Shown: positions 1-6,259, counted from the stretch's first letter. The stretch: 6,798 bases of DNA from DAIRVC01 sp036803025 (GCA_036803025.1 DAIRVC010000148.1:1-6798), one strand, 5' to 3'. Translations and numbers: made by a program. The notes: generated by a model from the letters alone, not told the origin.

Positions 1-1
1 C

Positions 2-1066
2 CTGTGCGCGCTGGAGATGATCAAGTCCGGCACAACCGGCTTTATCGAGAGCATGCTGGCCGAACGCTACGGTTTCGACGGGGTGGCCGAGGTTGCCGTT
101 CGTTCGGGGATGCGGGCGGCCATCGGCAAGATCGTCATGGACCTGCCCTCCTACGCCAAGACGGAGGGCTTCATGCATCCGGGCATGGTCGAAGACGGGC
201 GCACCAGCGTCGAAAACACGCTGGCGGCCTTCGACCGTTGGAACGGCGCCGGGGACGGGCGACTGCAGGTATGGTTCGGGCCGCGCACCCCGGGCGGCGT
301 GACGCTGGCTCTCTACGACCAGATCAGCCGGCTGGCTGGCGAGCGCAACATGGGCATCACCATGCACCTGTCCGAGGTGCGCGAGGACCTGGAGTACGCC
401 GCTTCCGTCGGATACCGGTCTCCGGCCGCGCTGGCCCACGCCCATGGGCTGCTCGGGCCGCGCACGGTGCTGGCGCACTGTGTGTGGACCGATGAGCAGG
501 ATTGGCGCCTGTTCGCCGAGACCGGAACGACGGCCTCCCACAACCCGGCCTCGAATGCCAAGTGCGCCAGCGGGATCGCGCCGGTAAGAGGCATGCTCGC
601 CGCCGGCGTGAACGTAGCGCTCGGCTGTGACGGGGGCCCGAGCAACAACACCTACGACATGCTGCGCGATCTACGCCTGGCCAGCTACCTGGCCAACCTG
701 AGGGAGAACGATCCGACGGTCATCCCGGCGGAGACGGTTCTGGAGATGGCGACCCTGCGGGGAGCCCGCGCCCTGGGGTTGGAAGCGGAGGTCGGCTCGA
801 TTGAGCCGGGCAAGCGCACCGACTTCATCCTGATCGACTTGGACAAGCCGCACATGACGCCTGCCTTCGACCCGGTCTCGACCGTCGCCTATTGTGCGCA
901 CGGCAGCGATGTGGACACCGTCGTCATCGACGGAAGGCTGATCATGCAGGGCAGGCGCGTGCTGACCCTGGATGAGGACGAGATCGTGTCTGAGGCGCGT
1001 CGCCGAGCGCCGGCCGTCGCCGCGCGTGCTGGCCTGCAGTTGGGATCGCGCTGGCCGGTCCTGTAG
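2..1066 (+). CDS. Amidohydrolase, methylthioadenosine/S-adenosylhomocysteine deaminase-like (5'-partial)
   Basis: The visible 354 residues are the C-terminal four fifths of a TRZ/ATZ-type amidohydrolase; the N-terminus with the first metal motif (HxH) lies beyond the left edge. Seen: an early EMIKSGTTGF segment as in the deaminase family; a metal-ligand His at 365-367 followed by Glu at 374-376 (motif MHLSE, the HxxE pair); a His at 476-478 in VLAHCVW; SHNPASNAKCASGIAPV; and the catalytic Asp at 629-631 in GCDGG. A C-terminal beta-sandwich segment follows (GSIEPGKRTDFILID, then DTVVIDGRLIMQGR). Family knowledge: such zinc/iron enzymes hydrolytically deaminate MTA, SAH or adenosine in purine and methionine salvage, in the cytosol. 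The exact substrate is not determinable; related enzymes act on 8-oxoguanine, cytosine or triazines. GCDG replaces the more usual GTDG. No obvious terminator follows; the next gene converges on it. Confidence 0.9.
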   Translation: MCALEMIKSGTTGFIESMLAERYGFDGVAEVAVRSGMRAAIGKIVMDLPSYAKTEGFMHPGMVEDGRTSVENTLAAFDRWNGAGDGRLQVWFGPRTPGGVTLALYDQISRLAGERNMGITMHLSEVREDLEYAASVGYRSPAALAHAHGLLGPRTVLAHCVWTDEQDWRLFAETGTTASHNPASNAKCASGIAPVRGMLAAGVNVALGCDGGPSNNTYDMLRDLRLASYLANLRENDPTVIPAETVLEMATLRGARALGLEAEVGSIEPGKRTDFILIDLDKPHMTPAFDPVSTVAYCAHGSDVDTVVIDGRLIMQGRRVLTLDEDEIVSEARRRAPAVAARAGLQLGSRWPVL

Positions 1067-1098
1067 TCCAGCCCTGAGATCCCCTGCGCCGCGCGTTT

Positions 1099-1286
1099 CA
1101 TGTCACCCCGAGCGAAGCGAGGTGGATGCCCGGGCTTGCCATGGGCTGGCGCGCGGCCCCGAGGCGAAGGTCGCGGCACTTCCTCGCTCGGCCTCCCAGG
1201 CCTCGCTCGGAAGGACATGCCAGGCAGGGTCAGCGCCAATTGCCTCGGCGCGCCGCGGACCGCGTGACGCTCCTCGCAAGGACATC
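1099..1286. repeat. Degenerate palindromic intergenic repeat
   Basis: CATGTC at 1099-1104, followed by CCCGAGCGAAGCGAGG (1107-1122), is mirrored by CCTCGCTCGG (1201-1210) and GACATG (1214-1219), forming an imperfect inverted repeat of about 120 bases. A second module follows: ATTGCCTC at 1239-1246, GGCGCGCC at 1247-1254, and CCTCGCAAGGACATC at 1272-1286. The reverse complement of that last piece matches 14 of 15 bases of the left end of the better preserved unit at 1413-1427. I read this as one or two decayed copies of the same family as the element at about 1407-1540; exact limits are uncertain. Confidence 0.55.
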
Positions 1287-1406
1287 TTCGGAACATGGCA
1301 ATGGGAGCTCCGCGCCACGGGGCGAGGCTGAGTCGCGAAGACACCCAAGCGGTAGGTCCTTGCGCGCCCCGCACGCCAGTATGGGGCTCGAGGCGACCAC
1401 ACACTC

Positions 1407-1540
1407 TTCCGGGATGTCATTGCGAGGCGCCGCGTAGCGGCGCCGAAGCAATCTCCTTCCTGAATGGCCAACTCCCCCGCCAGGGGATTGCTTCCTCGCC
1501 CCACCAAACCCGCTGGGATCTTCGCAATGACCGTTCCGGG
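1407..1540. repeat. Nested-palindrome intergenic repeat (REP/MITE-like)
   Basis: The outer arms are GTCATTGCGA (1416-1425) and TCGCAATGAC (1522-1531), perfect over 10 bases and extending imperfectly outward through CCGG-containing ends (about 1409-1538). Inside lie GAAGCAATC (1445-1453) and GATTGCTTC (1486-1494), a perfect 9-base inverted pair, and a compact hairpin at 1426-1444. The whole unit could fold into a long branched stem. Units with CATTGCGAGG, GAAGCAATC and GCAATGAC blocks are, to my knowledge, widespread intergenic repeats in many bacterial genomes. No transposase gene is present, so mobility, if any, would be in trans. Confidence 0.8.
1426..1444. repeat. Perfect 8-bp hairpin inside the repeat unit
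   Basis: GGCGCCGC (1426-1433), loop GTA, GCGGCGCC (1437-1444): a perfect, entirely G/C stem with a three-base loop, nested just inside the left outer arm of the larger palindrome. It is not followed by a T run on either strand, so it does not look like a classical intrinsic terminator. Confidence 0.8.
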
Positions 1541-1550
1541 GATCTTCGCA
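1515..1550 (+). repeat. 12-base direct repeat, 24-base period
   Basis: GGGATCTTCGCA occurs at 1515-1526 and again at 1539-1550. The first copy is part of the right arm of the palindromic repeat; the second stops 2 bases before the stop codon of the minus-strand gene at 1553-2731. It may be a partial tandem duplication of the repeat end. Confidence 0.7.
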
Positions 1551-1552
1551 GG

Positions 1553-2731
1553 CTAGCGCCTGTCGACGGCCAGCCGGATCTTGAAGCCGCGCTTTTCCGC
1601 CTCGGCCACGAACACCGAGCCCGACATGGCCAGTTCGACCGGGACGACTCCCTTGGCGATCTGGCCACGCGCGATCGCCGCGGTCAGGATGGAGGCATGC
1701 CAGCCCGTGCCTTGCTCCATGGCGGTGAACCCGGTTGACTCATCGTAGTAGTGGAGCAGCTCGACCTGCGCCTCGGCCTCGCGCCCATCCTTGCGCCCGG
1801 TCGCCCGAATGCGAATGATGATCAGATCGCGGGTCGAGGCATCGGCGCGAATCTGCGGCTCCCACAGCGCGTGCAGCACGCGCCGCGGGACGACCGGGCG
1901 CCCCTCGACGTCCACCGGCCTGAGGCTCAGCAGCCCGAGGTCGCGCAGGACGTGCAGCTGGGCCAGGTGCCCGGGGTAGCGCAGGGTCTTGTTCTCCAGC
2001 CGGCGCAGGCGGCCGGCGAAGGTGCGCGCGGCCGTGGTCAGCCCACCGGCCGTTGTGAAGGCTTCCAACGGACCGATCGGCTCGGGGAATTCGACGATCT
2101 CGTACTCGCCCAGCGCCGGCACCGCCACGGTCTTACCCTCGCGGATGTACAGCGCCTCGCCGTCGTATTCGTTGGTCAAGCCTTCAATGCTGAAGGTCAG
2201 GCGGTAGTTCCAGGGCGGCTCGGGCCGCTGCGGAAGACCGCAGTCCCACATGATGACGTCGCGAGCCTCGTCCAGCTGCTCGATGGCATACACGATCAGC
2301 GAGGTGCCCATCCCCGGCACCTGCCCGCAGTCGGGGACGATCGACACCCCGGCCTGCTCGGCGTCCGAGCTCAGTTCCAACTGCTCGAGCACCACCTGGC
2401 TGTTCCCGCCCAAATCGGTCATGCCGCAGCCGGCCTGCAGGGCGGCGTGCGTGAGGCCCACATTGAAGAAGTACGGCACGGCGCTGACGAAGGCCTGGAC
2501 GCCGTGCTGGCGAAGCAAACCGGCGACAGCGTGCGGGTCGGCTGCGTCGATCACGGCCGGTTGAGCGATTGCCGAGGGGAGCAGCGCGTTCAGCCGGTGG
2601 CAGGCCCGCTCGGCTGCGGTGCGCTTCTGATCGACCATAAGGATCAGCCCGGCCTCCCCGAAGAGTGCCAGGTCGTAGGCCGCGGCAGTCCCTTGCCGAC
2701 CGGCGCCGATGATCGCGTAGTTGTAAGCCAT
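1553..2731 (-). CDS. Saccharopine dehydrogenase / lysine 6-dehydrogenase-like oxidoreductase
   Basis: A complete 392-residue protein. Residues 1-110 form an N-terminal Rossmann fold with the dinucleotide loop G9-A-G11-R-Q-G14. Asp34, after the second strand (LMVD), suggests NAD(H) rather than NADP(H); that is inference. Family motifs are present: DLGGN (106-110), VPDCGQVPGMG (132-142) and KTLRYPGH (248-255), as in L-lysine 6-dehydrogenase and saccharopine reductases, and the C-terminal TGWHASILTAAIARGQIAKG (342-361). Length fits the family (about 370-420). Family members reduce or oxidise amino-acid C-N bonds (lysine 6-dehydrogenase, saccharopine or carboxynorspermidine enzymes); the substrate cannot be fixed here and no lysine- or polyamine-pathway neighbour is visible. 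The ATG at 2731 has GAGG 6 bases upstream and places the GxGxxG loop at the normal distance. It is the last gene of the four-gene minus-strand cluster, 108 bases after the previous one, and may have its own promoter. Confidence 0.87.
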   Translation of the reverse strand: MAYNYAIIGAGRQGTAAAYDLALFGEAGLILMVDQKRTAAERACHRLNALLPSAIAQPAVIDAADPHAVAGLLRQHGVQAFVSAVPYFFNVGLTHAALQAGCGMTDLGGNSQVVLEQLELSSDAEQAGVSIVPDCGQVPGMGTSLIVYAIEQLDEARDVIMWDCGLPQRPEPPWNYRLTFSIEGLTNEYDGEALYIREGKTVAVPALGEYEIVEFPEPIGPLEAFTTAGGLTTAARTFAGRLRRLENKTLRYPGHLAQLHVLRDLGLLSLRPVDVEGRPVVPRRVLHALWEPQIRADASTRDLIIIRIRATGRKDGREAEAQVELLHYYDESTGFTAMEQGTGWHASILTAAIARGQIAKGVVPVELAMSGSVFVAEAEKRGFKIRLAVDRR

Positions 2732-2737
2732 CCCAGA

Positions 2738-2741
2738 CCTC
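2738..2741 (-). promoter_or_regulatory. Ribosome binding site of the saccharopine-dehydrogenase-like gene
   Basis: GAGG on the minus strand with a 6-base spacer to the ATG at 2731. It supports this start. Confidence 0.6.
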
Positions 2742-2783
2742 GCCCTATCCTGTATGTAGGCCTCACGGGCCGCGTCGGCGGCA

Positions 2784-2801
2784 TCGAATTCGAGGCCTCG
2801 A
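2784..2801. promoter_or_regulatory. Two overlapping perfect palindromes, possible operator
   Basis: TCGAATTCGA (2784-2793, 10 bases) and TCGAGGCCTCGA (2790-2801, 12 bases) are each perfectly self-complementary and share TCGA. They sit in the 108-base gap upstream of the saccharopine-dehydrogenase-like gene, about 55-70 bases before its start codon. A dimeric regulator site or local hairpin is possible; chance is also possible in such GC-rich DNA. Confidence 0.35.
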
Positions 2802-2839
2802 CCCTGCGGTGGTTCCCGTCGTGCGCCCAGGGGGATCGA

Positions 2840-4012
2840 TCAGCGCGTGCCCGTATCCGCCTGCAGCATCTGGTGCAGGCGGGCGACGCAACGTTCGATG
2901 ATCCGGTATGTGCCCTCGAAGTCTTCGTCGGCCTTCGCGTACGGATCCGGCACGCTCAATCCGCCGTCTCCCTCGGGATCGAACTCTCGCAGCAGGCGGA
3001 CCTTCGACCAATCGGCCGGCGAACGTGCGATGGAGAGCAGATCGGTCTTGACGCGATCGTCCAACGCCAGGACCCAGTCGAAGCGATCGTAGTCGGCCTG
3101 CATGAATCGGCGCGACCTCCCCAACAACTGCAGGCCATGCCTCTCGGCGACGCGCCGAGCGGCTTCCAAGGGCGGCTGACCCTCCCAGCCGACCTGGACG
3201 CCGGCTGAGTCGACCTCGAAGCCGGAGGCCTGGCCTGACTGCTCGATCATCTTGCGGAGAAGGTTCTCGGCCAGCGGGCTGCGGATCAGATTGGCGTGAC
3301 ACACGAACAGCACACGCCGAGGCCGGGTGGGGGCCGGAGAGTCCCGGGCGGTATTCGCCGGGCGCAGCCCCCTCAGCCTCTTGCGCCACACCGCCAGGCG
3401 AGAATCCAGGTGGACCAATGGGGAGGAGCGTTTGAGGGCGGGGGTGGATTGTCGCAGCGCCAGGCGCATCTCGCTCGCATTTCGAAAGGGAGGCAGCTCC
3501 AAAGTGGCCTGCCCGATCTCGCGATAGGCATGTGCATCCGAGCCGGCCGTCCCGGGAAGCCCGGCCTCTTGCGCCAGGGCTGCGGCGCGCCGATTGGCAG
3601 CCGCGGACCAGGTACGCGCGTTGAAGGTCTCCAGAGCGTCGATCTCAGGCAAGATGCTGCGCAGGTCGGCCTCCTCCCAACTGCCTGGCCGACTGCGGTC
3701 GAAGGGGTGCGAGACGCTGATCAGTGCATCCTGACTCCGCAGTCGCCGGATCGTTTCGGCTGGTGTCAGGCCAGCCGGAATCTCCTCCTTGACGAAGTAC
3801 CCGAGCAGCTCGCCCCGGGTGGTCATGATCTCTTCTCCGATGATCACGCGCTCGGGTTCGGCCAGGAGAGCCTCCAGCGCCCCGGCGATCGTGTTGTGGT
3901 CGGTGATGGCCACCCGATCGATCCCCCGGCGCCGGCAGACCGCCAACAGGCGTTCCGGCGTCATGAGCGAGTCCTTCGAGCGATGGCTGTGGCAGTGGAG
4001 CTCGACCCTCAT
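2840..4012 (-). CDS. PHP-domain hydrolase fused to low-molecular-weight protein tyrosine phosphatase
   Basis: One uninterrupted 390-residue frame with two catalytic domains. Residues 1 to about 200 are a PHP domain: H6-C-H8 with D14, TDH (37-39), GEE (59-61), SHP (101-103) and GSDAH (157-161) supply the usual metal-binding His/Asp/Glu set, resembling TrpH/YciV-type phosphoesterases. A polar linker follows (about 205-230). Residues 232-384 are a low-molecular-weight phosphatase: VLFVCHANLIRSPLAE gives the CX5R P-loop with nucleophile C238, R244 and S245; VPDPY supplies the general acid D356. Family knowledge: PHP enzymes hydrolyse phosphoesters with bound metals, while LMW-PTPs remove phosphate from phosphotyrosine, often on polysaccharide-export kinases, or act as arsenate reductases. 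The usual second P-loop Cys is Ile here, which argues against an arsenate reductase. The start overlaps the stop of the upstream membrane-protein gene as ATGA, indicating translational coupling. The protein is likely cytosolic; the physiological substrate is unknown. Confidence 0.88.
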   Translation of the reverse strand: MRVELHCHSHRSKDSLMTPERLLAVCRRRGIDRVAITDHNTIAGALEALLAEPERVIIGEEIMTTRGELLGYFVKEEIPAGLTPAETIRRLRSQDALISVSHPFDRSRPGSWEEADLRSILPEIDALETFNARTWSAAANRRAAALAQEAGLPGTAGSDAHAYREIGQATLELPPFRNASEMRLALRQSTPALKRSSPLVHLDSRLAVWRKRLRGLRPANTARDSPAPTRPRRVLFVCHANLIRSPLAENLLRKMIEQSGQASGFEVDSAGVQVGWEGQPPLEAARRVAERHGLQLLGRSRRFMQADYDRFDWVLALDDRVKTDLLSIARSPADWSKVRLLREFDPEGDGGLSVPDPYAKADEDFEGTYRIIERCVARLHQMLQADTGTR

Positions 4013-4998
4013 GCCTCAGCCCCCGGACCGGCCGAATCGGCGGAGCCGGTCGGCCAGCGGAACAGATCGCGTGAGCGTGCCCAGACGGCCAGACCGAGCG
4101 TGACGCCGAACCACAACGTGGCGAAGCGGATGAGCAAAGTGGCGGCGGCGGCGGTGTCGCCCGGAAGCCTCAAGAGCAGGCTGAGCATCCCGGCAATGCT
4201 GGCCTCGGCGGCGCCCAATCCCCCCGGGAGCGCCGATACCGCGCCGATCACTGTGGAGAAGGACAGGATGAAAACAGATAAGCCGAGGGTCTGCCAGCCG
4301 CCGCCGACTCCCAGCCCGCGCAGGACAAGGTACATCGCCACGCCTTCCCCAAGCCAGGCCACACTCCCCAGGCCGACCGCCAGCAGGGTAGCCGTGGGGC
4401 GAAACAGTTGATAGGTCCCTTCGTAGAATGTCCGCAAAGGACGGGCGAAGCGGCTGATGAGCGGCAGGCGTTCGGTCAGCGCCAGACCCCACAGGGCCAA
4501 AGGCCGGATCTGCGAGGCGGCCACCAGGGCGAGCAGCGCACCCAGGACGAGGGCGAAGGCCGGGCCGTAGGCTGGATAAGCCAGGACGCCCAAGGCTGAG
4601 AGCGCCAGCACTGCCAGCCCGTCGCTGATCCGTTCGGCGATGACGACCGGGATTGCACGGGCGGTGGGGATGCCGGATCGCTGATTGATCCAGACACCCT
4701 TCAACGCCTCACCGACCTTCCCGGGCGTGACGGCCAGGGGGAAGCCGGCAACAAACAGGCGCGCGCTTTCGCGCCAGGTGATGTCCTCAGCACCGATCTG
4801 CCCCAAGTAGTAGTGCCATTTGACGAAGCGCAGCGCGTAGTTGAACAGCGTGCAGCCCAGAATCGCGGGAACGAGGCTCCAGGCGAACCCGGCCAGGTGC
4901 GCCCGCACCTGGCGGACGTCGCCCAGCAGCGCCACCGCCAGTACAACCAGGAAGCCGAACACGAGGCCGGCTGCCAGCCGGCGGCGCATGTCGGGCAT
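4009..4998 (-). CDS. Flippase-like / LPG-synthase-type integral membrane protein (UPF0104)
   Basis: A hydrophobic protein of 329 residues with about seven or eight membrane helices (roughly 7-26, 38-57, 116-142, 146-167, 202-226, 236-256, 283-306, plus a possible re-entrant segment near 82-92). It carries the signatures of the lysylphosphatidylglycerol-synthase transmembrane family: TPGKVGEALKG (91-101), ERISDG (122-127) and ALPGGLGAAEASIAGML (256-272). Members include the membrane half of MprF and archaeal AglD-like proteins, linked to lipid flipping or glycolipid assembly; many are uncharacterised. No soluble aminoacyl-transferase domain is attached, so it is not a complete MprF. Its ATG lies 6 bases after the DUF362 stop with no clear Shine-Dalgarno, suggesting coupling; an in-frame ATG at 4989 is an alternative start. 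Its stop overlaps the next start by 4 bases. Confidence 0.9.
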   Translation of the reverse strand: MPDMRRRLAAGLVFGFLVVLAVALLGDVRQVRAHLAGFAWSLVPAILGCTLFNYALRFVKWHYYLGQIGAEDITWRESARLFVAGFPLAVTPGKVGEALKGVWINQRSGIPTARAIPVVIAERISDGLAVLALSALGVLAYPAYGPAFALVLGALLALVAASQIRPLALWGLALTERLPLISRFARPLRTFYEGTYQLFRPTATLLAVGLGSVAWLGEGVAMYLVLRGLGVGGGWQTLGLSVFILSFSTVIGAVSALPGGLGAAEASIAGMLSLLLRLPGDTAAAATLLIRFATLWFGVTLGLAVWARSRDLFRWPTGSADSAGPGAEA

Positions 4999-5004
4999 TC
5001 GGGG

Positions 5005-6210
5005 TCAGCGCAGGATCAGGCCCAGGCCGATGATGGCGATGGTCAGGACCGCCGCCAGTCCGACCGCCGCCTGAATCACCGTCTTCGGCTCCATCCCCGG
5101 CATGACGACCTTGCCGTCGCCATAGGATTGGAACAGCCGTCCCCATTTCGTCTTCAGCGCCGCGGCGACGCGCTTGCGCCCGATGAAGGGGTACCAGTAG
5201 ACGTTGTGATAGAAGTTGCTGGCGAAGTAGGCCCACAGCACGATCGGCGTGCGCAAGAGGGGCTTCTCGAACTTGTGCAGCCAGCCGTGATAGATCATCT
5301 TCTGCCCGCGACTGGCGAACGTGTCCTCTTGAACAAAACCCCAGCTCTGCTCAGCCAGGTCCTTGTCCCCGGTCAGGCGGATCTGGCGCGGATCGCCGAT
5401 CCCGAGTCCTTTCTCGTGCGCCAGGCGGATGAACTCGATGCGCATCGGATCGAAGCCCTGCAGCTTGGCGCTGAGGGCGTCGATTGCGACCTGGTCGGCC
5501 GAAGCGAGCAGGACATTGGTCTCATGCCAGCGCATGGCGCGCGGGCCGGGGCCGTCGCCGGAGAACGTCCCGTCCATCAGCGCAAACAAGCCGGGATGGA
5601 TATCCTGCTGGATGGCGAGCAGGTCGACCAGAGTCTGGTGAATGACGCTGTGGGTCCAATGCCGTTTGCGCCCCAGCAGGCCGCCGAAGGCATTCTTCAT
5701 CGCTCCGGTGATGGTGGTGAACACATGCGTCTTGATGGTCGGCAGCTGCAGCATGTTGAGGCCGATCAGGGGCTCGGGGATGTACATCCCCTCCGGGTAG
5801 ATCTTGTCCAGGACGAGGAACGGCTTCTTGGGCTTGTATTCGATCCACTTGACCGACGGCTCGTAGGTGTACAGGCACGGCACGTCGTATTGATCGGTGA
5901 CGAAGCGGTGTTTGTTGTTGACCTCGGCCATGCTGGTGTCGACGACGACCGTGTCGTTGTGGACGCCGACCAGGTTCCGGTAGCCCTCGGCGCGCAGGGC
6001 CTTGATGGCCCCCTCGATCTGCCACGGCGTCGACGAGCAGGCCGGATACCAGGTCTGCCAGGAGATGTTGATCTTCAGGGCCGTGGTCGGGCCCTTGGGC
6101 AGGGCCGTTCTGAGGCGCGCCAGGCGCATGACCCGGGCAATGTCCTCAAACACGGTCTCGGGTTGTGTGCCGACGATCGCCACCAGGCCCTTGCCGGGGA
6201 AGTCCGCCAT
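5005..6210 (-). CDS. DUF362 domain protein with C-terminal membrane anchor
   Basis: A 401-residue protein whose residues about 8-280 match the DUF362 pattern: LKINISW (45-51), LPTIKTHVFTTITGAMKNAF (156-175), HSVIHQTLVDL (187-197), DGTFSGDGPGPR (213-224), VLLASADQVAIDA (233-245), and GFDPMRIEFIRLAHEKGLG followed by GDPR (252-275). DUF362 proteins are of unknown biochemical function and are often fused or adjacent to ferredoxins. Here no CxxC cluster is present (Cys only at 58 and 112), so no iron-sulfur domain is encoded. The tail is unusual: an aromatic/basic region (about 305-365), then a hydrophobic helix at 377-400 ending in a single Arg, suggesting a tail-anchored cytosolic protein. The start is well supported by GGAGG 7 bases upstream. 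It is the first gene of the minus-strand cluster and probably driven by the promoter near 6260. Confidence 0.88.
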   Translation of the reverse strand: MADFPGKGLVAIVGTQPETVFEDIARVMRLARLRTALPKGPTTALKINISWQTWYPACSSTPWQIEGAIKALRAEGYRNLVGVHNDTVVVDTSMAEVNNKHRFVTDQYDVPCLYTYEPSVKWIEYKPKKPFLVLDKIYPEGMYIPEPLIGLNMLQLPTIKTHVFTTITGAMKNAFGGLLGRKRHWTHSVIHQTLVDLLAIQQDIHPGLFALMDGTFSGDGPGPRAMRWHETNVLLASADQVAIDALSAKLQGFDPMRIEFIRLAHEKGLGIGDPRQIRLTGDKDLAEQSWGFVQEDTFASRGQKMIYHGWLHKFEKPLLRTPIVLWAYFASNFYHNVYWYPFIGRKRVAAALKTKWGRLFQSYGDGKVVMPGMEPKTVIQAAVGLAAVLTIAIIGLGLILR

Positions 6211-6217
6211 TCAGATA

Positions 6218-6222
6218 CCTCC
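6218..6222 (-). promoter_or_regulatory. Ribosome binding site of the DUF362 gene
   Basis: GGAGG on the minus strand (extended GGAGGT) lies 7 bases before the ATG at 6210. This strong Shine-Dalgarno fixes the start of the first gene in the cluster. Confidence 0.75.
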
Positions 6223-6259
6223 GATCCTCGACCAAGGCTTGATGCGGCGAGGTAAGGCG

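Larger units (their letters stand above)
1067..1552. other. Repeat-rich non-coding gap between convergent genes
   Basis: This 486-base stretch separates two convergent genes. Open frames exist on both strands but they overlap each other, lack family resemblance and run straight through palindromes, so I call no gene. It holds at least two palindromic repeat units (entered separately) and a short direct repeat. No convincing intrinsic terminator (stem followed by a T run) is seen on either strand, although the hairpins could hinder read-through from both sides. Confidence 0.75.

Noticed and set aside
1067..1100. Intrinsic terminator directly after the amidohydrolase gene
   Set aside because: No stable stem followed by a T run is seen; the nearest structured DNA is the repeat cluster.
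1103..1507. Overlapping open frames on both strands in the 1067-1552 gap
   Set aside because: They read through the palindromic repeats, giving peptides such as DCFGAATRRLAMT that are typical spurious translations of this repeat type. They also overlap one another without family resemblance.
1099..1540. CRISPR array or complete insertion sequence
   Set aside because: Repeats are few, inverted, of unequal spacing and lack equal-length spacers; no transposase frame is present.
1751..3208. 485-codon open frame on the plus strand
   Set aside because: It lies antisense to the reductase and runs into the PHP-phosphatase gene. The minus-strand frames have clear family motifs, whereas this one has a biased composition rich in Arg, Gln, Gly and Pro with no recognisable domain. 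Long antisense frames are expected in GC-rich coding DNA.
3300..3400. Two separate genes (PHP and LMW-PTP) joined by a sequencing error
   Set aside because: The frame is continuous through a plausible polar linker, and no internal start with a ribosome binding site stands out before the phosphatase half. I keep the fusion but cannot exclude an assembly artefact without other genomes.
3296..4411. 371-codon open frame on the plus strand
   Set aside because: Antisense to the PHP-phosphatase fusion and the 3' part of the membrane-protein gene; no domain features.
4813..6255. 480-codon open frame on the plus strand
   Set aside because: Antisense to the DUF362 gene and part of the flippase-like gene; composition is typical of a shadow frame, with no motif and no ribosome binding site that I can see.
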